From an uncultured Pontibacter sp. (GTDB lineage Bacteria > Bacteroidota > Bacteroidia > Cytophagales > Hymenobacteraceae): DNA of 64,000 nucleotides. The notes beneath the pieces were generated by a model. That model ran no database searches. It saw only the letters and a program-made list of their open reading frames with translations, and was not told the DNA's origin. The translations under genes were made by a program, and so were the position numbers. Shown here one piece after another: positions 7,997 to 15,943 of this stretch. Each line of letters begins with the position of its first letter. Positions within the stretch are counted from its first letter, which is position 1. The stretch lies in contig NZ_CANLMZ010000006.1 of assembly GCF_947492645.1 (NCBI RefSeq), positions 62,001 through 126,000 on the forward strand, read 5' to 3'.

Positions 7997-8578
7997 ATGA
8001 ACCCTAAAACTGATTGGTTTTTCGACAAAGATACCAAATGGCAAAGCGAGTACAGGATGTTGAGAAATCTTGTGCTTGATTGCGGCTTGATAGAGGAGTT
8101 GAAATGGGGTGTTCCTTGTTATACTTTCCAAGAGAGCAACATCGTTTTGATTCACGGATTTAAAGATTATTATGCTCTTTTATTTCATAAAGGAGCTTTG
8201 CTGCAGGACGCAAATGGAATCTTAACCCAACAAACAGCAAATGTTCAGTCGGCACGTCAAATCAGGTTTTCAGATAGTATGGAAATTGAGAAACTGGCAC
8301 TTACCATCAAATCCTATATTTACGAAGCCATTGAGGTTGAAAAGCTAGGGTTGAAAGTGGATTTTAAAAAAACGATGGAATTTGACATACCTGAAGAGTT
8401 TCAAGCGCGGCTGCATGAGAAAGCTGAACTACATGCTGCTTTCGAAAATTTAACCCCAGGGCGGCAAAGGGGATATCTGCTGTACTTTTCCCAGGCCAAA
8501 CATGCCAAAACCCGCGCGTCAAGAATCGAGAAATGTATTCCAAACATCCTGATGGGGAAGGGACTGAATGACAAGTAA
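7997..8578 (+). CDS. YdeI/OmdA family protein (DUF1801 plus bacteriocin-protection-like domain)
   Basis: 193 residues. The N-terminal part (about 1-115: WGVPCYTFQESNIVLIHGFKDYYALLFHKGALL) is a DUF1801/YdhG-like fold. The C-terminal part (about 135-190: FENLTPGRQRGYLLYFSQAK, then RIEKCIPNILMGKG) is the YdeI/OmdA domain, named for homologues linked to bacteriocin protection. Cytoplasmic, no signal peptide. The start at 7997 follows the degenerate attC-like element, so it may be the third cargo gene of the island, though no closing core site is seen after it. It ends just before a strong bidirectional terminator. Confidence 0.85.
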   Translation: MNPKTDWFFDKDTKWQSEYRMLRNLVLDCGLIEELKWGVPCYTFQESNIVLIHGFKDYYALLFHKGALLQDANGILTQQTANVQSARQIRFSDSMEIEKLALTIKSYIYEAIEVEKLGLKVDFKKTMEFDIPEEFQARLHEKAELHAAFENLTPGRQRGYLLYFSQAKHAKTRASRIEKCIPNILMGKGLNDK

Positions 8579-8606
8579 AGTGGAGCCATTATCCACGAAA
8601 AGCTGC

Positions 8607-8627
8607 GGCTAAAATTTGGGCTTAGCC
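8607..8627. repeat. Small hairpin at the right edge of the cassette island
   Basis: GGCTAA and TTAGCC form a perfect 6-bp stem around AATTTGGGC. It shares AATTTGGG and the flanking CTAA/TTAG layout with the hairpin at 6966-6985. Confidence 0.3.
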
Positions 8628-8656
8628 AAGCAAGCTTGTTGTTCTAAAAACTCGCT

Positions 8657-8698
8657 AAAAGCAAAAGGGGCAGATTTTAATCTGCCCCTTTTGCTTTT
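8657..8698. terminator. Bidirectional intrinsic terminator
   Basis: A perfect stem of 20 bp with a 2-nt loop (AAAAGCAAAAGGGGCAGATT and its complement) lies between convergent genes. A-rich and T-rich ends give a U-tract in both directions. Confidence 0.9.
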
Positions 8699-8711
8699 AG
8701 GTAAGTATAAA

Positions 8712-9809
8712 CTAAACGTTAAAGCGGAAGTGCATAATATCACCGTCCTGCACCACGTATTCTTTTCCTTCTACGGCCATTTTACCGGCTTCTTTAATCT
8801 TAGCTTCAGATTTAAACTCCTGGTAATCCTTAAGTTTGATTACCTCAGCGCGGATAAAACCTTTCTCAAAGTCTGAGTGAATTACACCGGCTGCAGCAGG
8901 AGCTTTCCAGCCTTTCTCTATTGTCCAGGCACGCACCTCCTTAACACCGGCAGTAAAGTATGTAATCAGGTTAAGCAGGCTGTAAGATGCTTTTATAAGC
9001 TTATTTAAACCAGACTCTTTCAGGCCATACTCAGCCAGAAACATTTCTTTCTCTTCTGGGTCTGTCAGTTCTGCAATTTGGGCTTCGATGGAGGCCGAGA
9101 TCAACACAACCTGCGCGTTCTCATTCTTCACGTGTTCAGCCAATGTCTTAGAATATTTGTTGCCGTCGTTCATAGAGTTTTCGTCTACATTGGCAGCATA
9201 TATAACAGGCTTTGCAGTTAATAATTTCAGGTCCTCTACAGCTTCCAGGTCATCCTCGTTCACATCAAGGCTGCGGGCATTAAGGCCGGCTTCTAAATGC
9301 GTTTTATACTTCTCCAGGCTGGCAAGTTCTTTCTTTGCCTTTGAATCTCCGGATTTAGCAGAACGGATAACTTTAAGTATTTTCTTGTCAATCGATTCCA
9401 GGTCCTTTAGCTGCAGTTCCGTGTCGATGATCTCTTTATCAGCAATAGGGTCTACCTTGCCGTCTACGTGCACAATGTTCTCATCTTCGAAGCAGCGCAC
9501 CACGTGTATAATGGCATCTACCTCGCGGATGTTAGCCAGGAATTTGTTGCCTAAGCCTTCGCCTTTGCTGGCACCTTTTACAAGGCCGGCAATATCCACG
9601 AACTCGATCACAGTAGGCAATACGCGCTCGGGGTGCACCAGTTCCTCCAGTATCTGCAGGCGCTCGTCGGGTACGGTGATCACGCCAACGTTAGGCTCTA
9701 TGGTACAGAAAGGATAGTTGGCAGATTCTGCCTTGGCGTTAGAAATAGCGTTAAACAGCGTCGACTTTCCAACGTTCGGAAGTCCTACAATGCCGCATCT
9801 TAGTCCCAT
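8712..9809 (-). CDS. ychF: Redox-regulated ATPase YchF (Obg family)
   Basis: 365 residues, the standard YchF length. P-loop GLPNVGKST at 9-17, switch II DIAG at 72-75, and NVDE at 207-210 in place of NKxD, which is why YchF prefers ATP over GTP. A coiled-coil insertion and a C-terminal TGS domain (about 280-362) follow. The protein associates with ribosomes and is implicated in translation and oxidative-stress control. Single gene, convergent with the island; the ATG at 9809 is preceded by a spacer of about 290 bp. Confidence 0.97.
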   Translation of the reverse strand: MGLRCGIVGLPNVGKSTLFNAISNAKAESANYPFCTIEPNVGVITVPDERLQILEELVHPERVLPTVIEFVDIAGLVKGASKGEGLGNKFLANIREVDAIIHVVRCFEDENIVHVDGKVDPIADKEIIDTELQLKDLESIDKKILKVIRSAKSGDSKAKKELASLEKYKTHLEAGLNARSLDVNEDDLEAVEDLKLLTAKPVIYAANVDENSMNDGNKYSKTLAEHVKNENAQVVLISASIEAQIAELTDPEEKEMFLAEYGLKESGLNKLIKASYSLLNLITYFTAGVKEVRAWTIEKGWKAPAAAGVIHSDFEKGFIRAEVIKLKDYQEFKSEAKIKEAGKMAVEGKEYVVQDGDIMHFRFNV

Positions 9810-10027
9810 GTATTCTTAGTTATTAATTTCAGGGTGCAAAGATAAGATATTTTAAGGAGTTATGTGGCAGGTTGGGAGGTTAAATAGGTTAATAGTTAAA
9901 TTGTTGAGGGATAGGGTGTAGCCTGATCGGCGTTTGATTTCTTTATACTTCGTTTTTGCCTGCCGTTAGAGTGTCTTTATTACACAGTAGGGGGCGCGTT
10001 TTAAAAGGCTTTGAAACAGGGATAAAC

Positions 10028-10059
10028 AAAAAAAAGCCCATGGTTGTGCCATGAGCTTT
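10028..10059 (-). terminator. Intrinsic terminator of the DUF3276 gene
   Basis: The stem AAAGC-C-CATGG pairs with CCATG-A-GCTTT (one mismatch, 5-nt loop). On the minus strand it is followed by a run of eight T, just downstream of the stop at 10104. The rest of the 9810-10103 spacer shows no gene. Confidence 0.8.
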
Positions 10060-10103
10060 GTATATCTCTTTAGTGGTTGCTAGCTAAATAGAAGCGCGGG
10101 AGT

Positions 10104-10454
10104 TTATTCCCACTTCAGGTCACCCTCGTAAGTGGCGGCAGTCTCAGTTTCTTCTGCTACAGGTACCTGTGCAGGAGCTTCTAAGGCAGCCAGGGCTTCT
10201 TCGGTCAACAGCTCTGATTTAACGTGATCAATTGTTCCCTGAAGCGCTTCCATGAACTTAACAAAGTCTTCCTTGTAAAGGAAAATCTTGTGTTTCTCAT
10301 AAGAGAAAGTTTCGTCCTTAAACTTTCTTTTGCTCTCCGTAATGGTCACATAGAAATCGTTTGATCGAGTTGACTTCACATCAAAGAAATACGTTCTCTT
10401 CCCGGCTCTTACTCTTTGGGAATAAATCTCTGCTTTTTCGTTGTTCTCTTCCAC
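10104..10454 (-). CDS. DUF3276 family protein (PUR-alpha-like nucleic-acid-binding)
   Basis: 116 residues. The conserved core (residues 8-85: IYSQRVRAGKRTYFFDVK and FYVTITESKRKF) is the single PUR repeat of DUF3276, near-universal in Bacteroidota and related to Borrelia BpuR, which binds DNA and RNA. The tail (90-116) is acidic and Ala/Glu-rich, with many acidic and few basic residues. Probably a small cytoplasmic nucleic-acid-binding regulator. Single gene, divergent from the RlpA-like gene across a 133-bp AT-rich promoter region. Confidence 0.9.
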   Translation of the reverse strand: MEENNEKAEIYSQRVRAGKRTYFFDVKSTRSNDFYVTITESKRKFKDETFSYEKHKIFLYKEDFVKFMEALQGTIDHVKSELLTEEALAALEAPAQVPVAEETETAATYEGDLKWE

Positions 10455-10555
10455 CGTTTTATAATAACGTTAATTTCAACTTTGTAAATCTAAAAGTAAC
10501 ATATACTTCCGATATATAAAAATTTTATAATTTAAATTTCTTAAATATTAAATAT

Positions 10556-10563
10556 TATATTTG
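10556..10563 (+). promoter_or_regulatory. Bacteroidota-type -7 element for the RlpA-like gene
   Basis: TATATTTG matches TAnnTTTG exactly and lies 24 nt before the ATG at 10588, in a very AT-rich stretch. I cannot place a convincing -33 element. Confidence 0.45.
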
Positions 10564-10587
10564 CCACCGGACCAACTATAGTATATT

Positions 10588-10998
10588 ATGAATATCTGTT
10601 CAATTATACTAGTACTTCTGCTCTCATTCTTTAACAATACCACCTCTTATTTTGCAGAAGGTAAAGCTACTTATTACGCCGATCGCATGCACGGGCAACG
10701 AACTGCCAGCGGCGACAGGTACGACAAAAAACAACTGACAGCTGCACACGCCACATTGCCTTTCAATACGCTGGTGCAGGTAACAAATCTCAAAAACGGC
10801 AAATCTGTCATCGTCAAGATCAACGACAGGAAAGCAAAGAGCCGCCACATCATCATCGACCTTTCCAGGGCCGCCGCCGAAGAAATCGGGCTTATCCGCG
10901 ATGGTATCACCACCGTTAAGTTAACCGAGGTGGAAAAGGAAGAGGAGAAGCAACAAGATATACCTTTAGCCGTTTCAGAAGCAGGAAAAAGATCTTAA
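10588..10998 (+). CDS. RlpA-like double-psi beta-barrel protein
   Basis: 136 residues. A hydrophobic N-terminal segment (residues 1-20) serves as signal peptide, followed directly by the RlpA domain: AEGKATYYADRMHGQRTASGDRYDK, AAHATLPFNTLVQVTNL and VKINDR, with the DLSRAAAEEIGL end typical of the family. The catalytic-type Asp of NDR is present. Family members are septal-ring lytic transglycosylases acting on denuded peptidoglycan, or non-enzymatic wall-binding relatives. No SPOR domain, so septal targeting is unproven. A short acidic Lys/Glu tail ends the protein. It starts a short operon with the DUF58 gene 18 bp downstream. Confidence 0.88.
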   Translation: MNICSIILVLLLSFFNNTTSYFAEGKATYYADRMHGQRTASGDRYDKKQLTAAHATLPFNTLVQVTNLKNGKSVIVKINDRKAKSRHIIIDLSRAAAEEIGLIRDGITTVKLTEVEKEEEKQQDIPLAVSEAGKRS

Positions 10999-11016
10999 CA
11001 TCAGCACCCTGTTTTT

Positions 11017-11928
11017 ATGAAAAAGCCTTTAACCTTAGCCGATGTGCAGAAATTCGAGAACATGGAGTTTCTGGCCAAGCAACTGGTGGAAGGCTTTATT
11101 ACCGGGCTGCACCAATCGCCTTACCACGGTTTTTCTGTTGAGTTTTCGGAGCACCGCCTCTACAACAGCGGCGAAAGTACCCGCCACATAGACTGGAAGG
11201 TTTTTGCCCGCACCGACAAGCTTTTTGTTAAGCGCTACGAGGAGGAAACCAACCTGCGCTGCCATATTCTGCTGGATGTTTCTCCGTCCATGTACTATCC
11301 TGCTGACAACAACGGTAAGCTTACGTTTGCTGTACTTTGCGCGGCCGCGCTGGCAACACTTTTGCGGCGGCAACGCGATGCCATCGGCCTGGTTACTTTT
11401 TCTGATAAAATAGAACTGCAAACGCCTGTTAAATCTACGGCTTCGCACCTGCACACGCTGCTCTTGCTGCTGCAAAAGCAACTGGAATTACCGCCTACTG
11501 CCAAGGATACTAATGTATCGGAGGTGGTGCACCAGATTGCGCAGCAAATACAGAAGCGCTCGCTGGTAATTATTTTCAGCGATATGCTAAGCAAGCTGGA
11601 TGACAACGAAAAGATTTTTGCCGCCCTGCAGCACCTGAAGCACCAGAAGCATGAGGTGCTTATTTTCCATGTGATGGACCGCAAAACAGAAGAGGATTTT
11701 GACTTTGCCGAGCGCCCTTACATTTTCATGGATTCTGAAACAGGGCAGGAGCTAAAGCTGCAACCATCGCAGGTACGCGACCACTACCGCGCCGCCGTTG
11801 ACAGCTATAAAAAAGAACTGGCCTTAAAATGCGGGCAGTATAAAATTGATTTCATTCCCGTGGATATCAGCGAACCCTTTGATAAGGTACTTTATTCATA
11901 CTTGATCAAACGCTCCAAGGTCAGGTAA
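11017..11928 (+). CDS. DUF58 domain-containing protein (vWA-like)
   Basis: 303 residues, cytoplasmic. The DUF58 core is around GESTRHIDWKVFARTDKLFVKRYEEE (residues 47-75), followed by a vWA-like fold with the MIDAS-type motif DVSPSM (about 87-92). Family members are usually encoded with MoxR ATPases and other vWA proteins and act in chaperone or periplasmic maturation systems. No MoxR gene is adjacent here, so it stands alone with the RlpA-like gene. It is convergent with the kinase-like lipoprotein gene across a 55-bp spacer. Confidence 0.88.
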   Translation: MKKPLTLADVQKFENMEFLAKQLVEGFITGLHQSPYHGFSVEFSEHRLYNSGESTRHIDWKVFARTDKLFVKRYEEETNLRCHILLDVSPSMYYPADNNGKLTFAVLCAAALATLLRRQRDAIGLVTFSDKIELQTPVKSTASHLHTLLLLLQKQLELPPTAKDTNVSEVVHQIAQQIQKRSLVIIFSDMLSKLDDNEKIFAALQHLKHQKHEVLIFHVMDRKTEEDFDFAERPYIFMDSETGQELKLQPSQVRDHYRAAVDSYKKELALKCGQYKIDFIPVDISEPFDKVLYSYLIKRSKVR

Positions 11929-11983
11929 GCACAGTTGAATATTCCTGGCTTAGATCAAAGCCTCAAGTTAAAATCACAGCAGC

Positions 11984-13585
11984 TTAGTTTCCTTCTCTGT
12001 CAAAGGCGTGAACGCGTACATCGCGGGTTGTTTTGTCTTTCGCCTCAGTACCGAAGTCTATCTCGTTGCCTCGTTCTGTGTCGTAAATTTCGGTATACTT
12101 TTTCCAGCCCTTCACACGCGATCTGTCGGATATTTCGTCTTCGCCCAGACCGCCGTATACTTTAATTTTGATGCCGTTGTTCACATTCCCTGTAAGTATA
12201 AATTTATCGTCTCCGGCAAGGCCGTAAAGTATAAGCTGCTCTGTATCGGATCGGTTAAATGTGCGGCGGTATAATTCTGTAGCAGGAAATTGTTTTGTAG
12301 CAGGTCGTGTCAGGATAACTTCTGTATACTCATCATCCAGGCGGTTTACAGTAAAATGCTCTACTTCATCTGAGCCGGCAATTATTACTTTTTTAGCTAG
12401 TTGCCTGTACATTTTATCAGCGGCTTTATCCAAGAGGTCTCGCCTGCTTTTCAGGTTGTGGCTGATTTCTTCTCCTTTTAAAGTATAAATTGCTGTAGGT
12501 AACTGGCGTACAGCGGCTTCAATTACCTTATCCGTTAAAGCGCTTTTCATGCTGTGGGCAATCTGCTGCAGATCTTCGCGGGTTAGTTCGTTAAGCAGGC
12601 GTTCGTCAATAAACTTTGCATTGATCATGTAGGCCTTTACATCGCTGAAGTCATCGTCGAAGGAATGGAATTTGCGGGCCATTACTTTACTTGTGGCAAT
12701 GGAGGGCACAAGGCCATCGTGCATCTTAAAAAATACCTGGTCGCGGTCTTTGGGGATAGGCATAAAAATGGTGTCATGGCCCGTTGGTTTTACTGCCCAA
12801 TCCCATTGCCCTTTGTGACGGTCCCAGTCGCCGAGCAGCATGTCCAAAAGGCGTGCGCGGGCAAATGTTTTCTGGTCAAACTGGTAACGGTTGCTTTTAA
12901 ACCGCTTCCGCAAGGCATCCTCAGAATCCTCAAAATCAACAACTCCTTTAAAGAATGGCGTTAAGTCGGCTGTGCTTTTATACTTCTGTTCAAGCAAAAA
13001 CACCTTGCCTTGCACCAGGTTGTTATACTTCCCGAAAGAGGTGTCGGTGGCGCTTATGTAGTATAACTTAGGACTGGAATGCGGAATGCCAATGGCTTGG
13101 GCAAGTACAGGCACTACTACTGCGCCATAAGGGTTGCCGGCCGATGTCTGGTCGCGCAGCACATTACTGACAAAGGTATGCCGCCAGAATTTGCTTACAA
13201 CATGAATGGGGTCTTTATCGATGGAGCGTAAAGCGTAAACACGGCCTGTACTATCTGCCAACTCAAAACTGGTAGACTGAAAACCGCCGCCACGCTTAAC
13301 TATACTTAGTCCGCCTTGTGCCGTGTTAATATCCAGCACAGGCAGTTTAACAGGTGTTGCCCAGATGTCCCGGTTGTGGTTGCCCCAGAAAAAGTTATGA
13401 AACCCGCTGCGCTTGTAGTGCCTGCCCGGTATTACCCATAAGCTGTCTTTGCCGGCTGGCGGCAATTCTTTAAGTTCTTCTTCCGTGGCTAGGGCATCCT
13501 CCTGGAAAAAGTCGTTATCGGCACAACTGTTTAAAGCTAATGCCATAAACAGAAGTACAAGCGACCGACATAGTGTTATCTGCAC
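11984..13585 (-). CDS. Lipoprotein with atypical kinase-like (FAM20/HipA/CotH-type) motifs
   Basis: I start this gene at GTG 13585: it gives a compact lipoprotein signal (MQITLCRSLVLLFMALALNS then C). The upstream ATG at 13636 lies in the loop of a strong hairpin and would add 17 unusual residues. The mature protein of about 510 residues contains LLDMLLGDWDRHKGQWDW and, shortly after, PIPKDRDQVF, resembling the catalytic and metal-binding loops of secreted FAM20/CotH/HipA-like kinases. From memory, longer Bacteroidota relatives continue into a TamA/BamA-like barrel after a VHxxDRE motif; this one stops right there (VHAFDREGN), so it looks barrel-less. Function unproven; probably envelope-located. 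Confidence 0.7.
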   Translation of the reverse strand: MQITLCRSLVLLFMALALNSCADNDFFQEDALATEEELKELPPAGKDSLWVIPGRHYKRSGFHNFFWGNHNRDIWATPVKLPVLDINTAQGGLSIVKRGGGFQSTSFELADSTGRVYALRSIDKDPIHVVSKFWRHTFVSNVLRDQTSAGNPYGAVVVPVLAQAIGIPHSSPKLYYISATDTSFGKYNNLVQGKVFLLEQKYKSTADLTPFFKGVVDFEDSEDALRKRFKSNRYQFDQKTFARARLLDMLLGDWDRHKGQWDWAVKPTGHDTIFMPIPKDRDQVFFKMHDGLVPSIATSKVMARKFHSFDDDFSDVKAYMINAKFIDERLLNELTREDLQQIAHSMKSALTDKVIEAAVRQLPTAIYTLKGEEISHNLKSRRDLLDKAADKMYRQLAKKVIIAGSDEVEHFTVNRLDDEYTEVILTRPATKQFPATELYRRTFNRSDTEQLILYGLAGDDKFILTGNVNNGIKIKVYGGLGEDEISDRSRVKGWKKYTEIYDTERGNEIDFGTEAKDKTTRDVRVHAFDREGN

Positions 13586-13609
13586 AAAAAAACGTTTAAA
13601 GGTAAGCGG

Positions 13610-13666
13610 AAAGTATAAAGCTTCTTCCCCAGTCATACGCAGATAGGAGAAGAAGCTTTATACTTT
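13610..13666 (-). terminator. Strong hairpin downstream of pgi (terminator-like)
   Basis: Perfect 18-bp arms, AAAGTATAAAGCTTCTTC (13610-13627) and its complement (13649-13666), around a 21-nt loop. It starts 14 bp after the pgi stop. Each arm ends with the AAGTATA heptamer. The U-tract is weak, so termination may be partial; it may also regulate the downstream lipoprotein gene. Confidence 0.7.
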
Positions 13667-13679
13667 AATCGGTATACTT

Positions 13680-15338
13680 TTATTTTCGGTGCTTTTTATA
13701 GTATGCCATTAAGCCGCTGGTAGAGCTGTCGTGGTTGCTTGGTGCATTTTCGTCCAGGAGCTCTTCCTCTATTTTGCCGGCCAGCTGCTTGCCCAGTTCT
13801 ACGCCCCATTGGTCGAAGCTGTAGATGTTCCAGATGATGCCTTGCACAAAAGTTTTATGCTCGTACATGGCAAGCAAAGCGCCTAAAGTATAGGGGTTAA
13901 GCTGGTGAAACATGATAGAAGTGGATGGCCTGTTACCTTCGAAGACTTTATGCGGAACTAAGGCATCTATTTCTTCCTGGCTCATGTTGCCCTTCGCCGC
14001 AAACTCCGCTCTTACTTCTTCTTCTGTTTTACCTTTCATCAAGGCTTCTGTTTGGGCAAAGAAGTTAGATAGCAGCATGGTGTGGTGCTGGCCAATCGGG
14101 TTGTTGCTGTTAACGGGCGCAATAAAATCGCATGGGATGATAAATGTGCCCTGGTGTATAAGCTGGAAGAAGGAGTGCTGGCTGTTTGTGCCGGCGGCTC
14201 CCCAGATGACAGGTTGTGTCTGGTAAGTTACTTTGCTTCCGTCGCGGGTTGCCGTTTTACCGTTGCTTTCCATCAGCAGCTGCTGCAGAAACTCAGGCAG
14301 CAGGCGCAGGTATTGGTCATAAGGAAGTATGGCATGTGTCTGGCACCCGAAAAAGTTGGTGTACCAGATGCTCAGCAGCCCCATCAGTACAGGTACGTTG
14401 CGGCGCAGTTCTGTTTGCCTGAAGTGCTTGTCCATGGCCTCTGCACCACGCAGCATCTCCTCAAACTTATCGTAGCCAATGGCGCTTGCAATAGATAAGC
14501 CTATAGCAGACCACAACGAGAAACGGCCGCCCACCCAATCCCAAAAGCGGAACGTGTTTTCAGGGGCGATGCCAAATTCTGCTACTGCCTTGGTGTTGGT
14601 AGATAAGGCTACAAAGTGTTTTTTTACGTGCTCTTTATCCCTGGCAGCTTTTAAAAACCAGTCGCGTGCCGTCTCGGCGTTGGCAATTGTTTCTTTGGTA
14701 GTAAAAGTTTTAGAGGCGATGATAAACAGCGTTGTCTCCGGGTCTAGTTTCTTCAGCACTTCGGCGGCATCGGTGCCGTCCACGTTCGAAATAAAGTATA
14801 CTTCTATTCCTTCTTTCTGGTAGCTTTTAAGCGCTTCGGCAACCATCTGAGGGCCCAGGTGCGAACCGCCAATGCCAATGTTTACTACACTAGTAATTGG
14901 CTTGCCTGTATAGCCTTTCCAGTCGCCGCTGTGCAGTTTGTTGCAGAACGTTCTCATTTGCTGCTGTACATCACGCACTTCCTTTAAAGCGTCTTCTTCC
15001 TCTACTTCAAGGGCATCACCAGCAAAGCTTCGCAGGGCTGTGTGCAATACGGCCCTGTTTTCGGTGGCGTTAATTTTTTCCCCGCTAAACAAGCTTTCGA
15101 TGGCTGCCGGTAACTCCATCTCCTGAGCAAGGCTTACGAGCAAGTCCAGGGTTACTTCAGTTACCCGGTTTTTGGAAAGGTCGAACAGCATGTCTTCAAA
15201 CTGCAGCGATAACTTCTCGAAACGCTGTGCATCCTCAGCAAAAAGTTCGCTGAGGTGTTTTGGTTGCACCGCTTTATAATGCGCTTCGAGTTTTTGCCAA
15301 GCATGTGTATGGGTAGGGGCGTAATTTTTTAGCATCAT
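13680..15338 (-). CDS. pgi: Glucose-6-phosphate isomerase
   Basis: About 552 residues from the ATG at 15338 (an open frame extends to 15374, but the upstream codons look unlike PGI; ATG 15335 is equally possible). PGI signatures are visible: [26 protein letters not shown], and the C-terminal [19 protein letters not shown] with the catalytic-type Lys. It interconverts glucose-6-P and fructose-6-P in the cytoplasm. It is the E. coli-like long form. Together with the downstream-facing trehalose/Pfk-2 genes and aldolase it completes an upper-glycolysis set in this window. A strong hairpin follows its stop. Confidence 0.97.
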   Translation of the reverse strand: MMLKNYAPTHTHAWQKLEAHYKAVQPKHLSELFAEDAQRFEKLSLQFEDMLFDLSKNRVTEVTLDLLVSLAQEMELPAAIESLFSGEKINATENRAVLHTALRSFAGDALEVEEEDALKEVRDVQQQMRTFCNKLHSGDWKGYTGKPITSVVNIGIGGSHLGPQMVAEALKSYQKEGIEVYFISNVDGTDAAEVLKKLDPETTLFIIASKTFTTKETIANAETARDWFLKAARDKEHVKKHFVALSTNTKAVAEFGIAPENTFRFWDWVGGRFSLWSAIGLSIASAIGYDKFEEMLRGAEAMDKHFRQTELRRNVPVLMGLLSIWYTNFFGCQTHAILPYDQYLRLLPEFLQQLLMESNGKTATRDGSKVTYQTQPVIWGAAGTNSQHSFFQLIHQGTFIIPCDFIAPVNSNNPIGQHHTMLLSNFFAQTEALMKGKTEEEVRAEFAAKGNMSQEEIDALVPHKVFEGNRPSTSIMFHQLNPYTLGALLAMYEHKTFVQGIIWNIYSFDQWGVELGKQLAGKIEEELLDENAPSNHDSSTSGLMAYYKKHRK

Positions 15339-15698
15339 ATTTCTAGTCTGAGAGTAGTTCCTGTTCGGGCACAACTACTCAAATAATGGGCTCCGGGTTG
15401 CGAAAAGGTGAATCTAAAGGGCTTTATACTTATGGGCACCTCTTTCAAAATAACAGCAATATTCAGCTATATGCAAAAAAACTAATATTAGATTAATTTT
15501 AGCGTACTACCTTTAAGTAGAGGCGCCTCTGTTTTCCGAAGCTATAGGTAGGGTGCCTGTTGGTTCGAAAGCCCTTTGTATCCCAGGCGCTAGGTATTGC
15601 CGTAGAACCAAGGAAAGCGGACTGTTTAATCAGCTTGAATTTTAAATAGAGCAGCATAAAGCAGCACGCCGGTTTATACTTAAAACTTATACTTGATT
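15339..15698. other. 360-bp promoter region between pgi and the ATPase operon
   Basis: Divergent spacer without an ORF I trust. It contains a perfect 12-bp palindrome AGAGGCGCCTCT (15519-15530), which could be an operator for either side, and three TATACTT heptamers. No clear -33/-7 pair could be assigned. Confidence 0.4.
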
Positions 15699-15884
15699 AT
15701 GAAAGAGGATGCAAAAGAAAACCCTCAGAGGGGAACAGACAAGAAAAACATACTGCGGGAAGACGATGGAAAACGCACGCCTCCCGGACCTACAGGGTAT
15801 GTAACTGGTGGCAAGAACAGAGCCACGCGTCCGGAGCAGGGGCCGGATGTGCCGCCACAGGAGCGCACCACAGGCATTCCGTAA
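15699..15884 (+). CDS. Small disordered hypothetical protein upstream of the P-type ATPase
   Basis: 61 residues from ATG 15699 (an in-frame TTG at 15693 is less likely). Strongly hydrophilic and Pro/Gly/Lys/Arg-rich, no hydrophobic core, so probably disordered. I do not recognise it. It lies 59 bp ahead of the ATPase gene on the same strand with no terminator between, so it may be the first gene of that operon. Short length keeps confidence moderate. Confidence 0.5.
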   Translation: MKEDAKENPQRGTDKKNILREDDGKRTPPGPTGYVTGGKNRATRPEQGPDVPPQERTTGIP

Positions 15885-15943
15885 AACTTAAAGTATAAAA
15901 TTATCATAAACCCAGGAGATTTCCCTGAAACACAGTTTACCTC

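Noticed and set aside
9088..9717. 209-codon plus-strand ORF
   Set aside because: Antisense to ychF; Ser/Arg-rich shadow with no family features.
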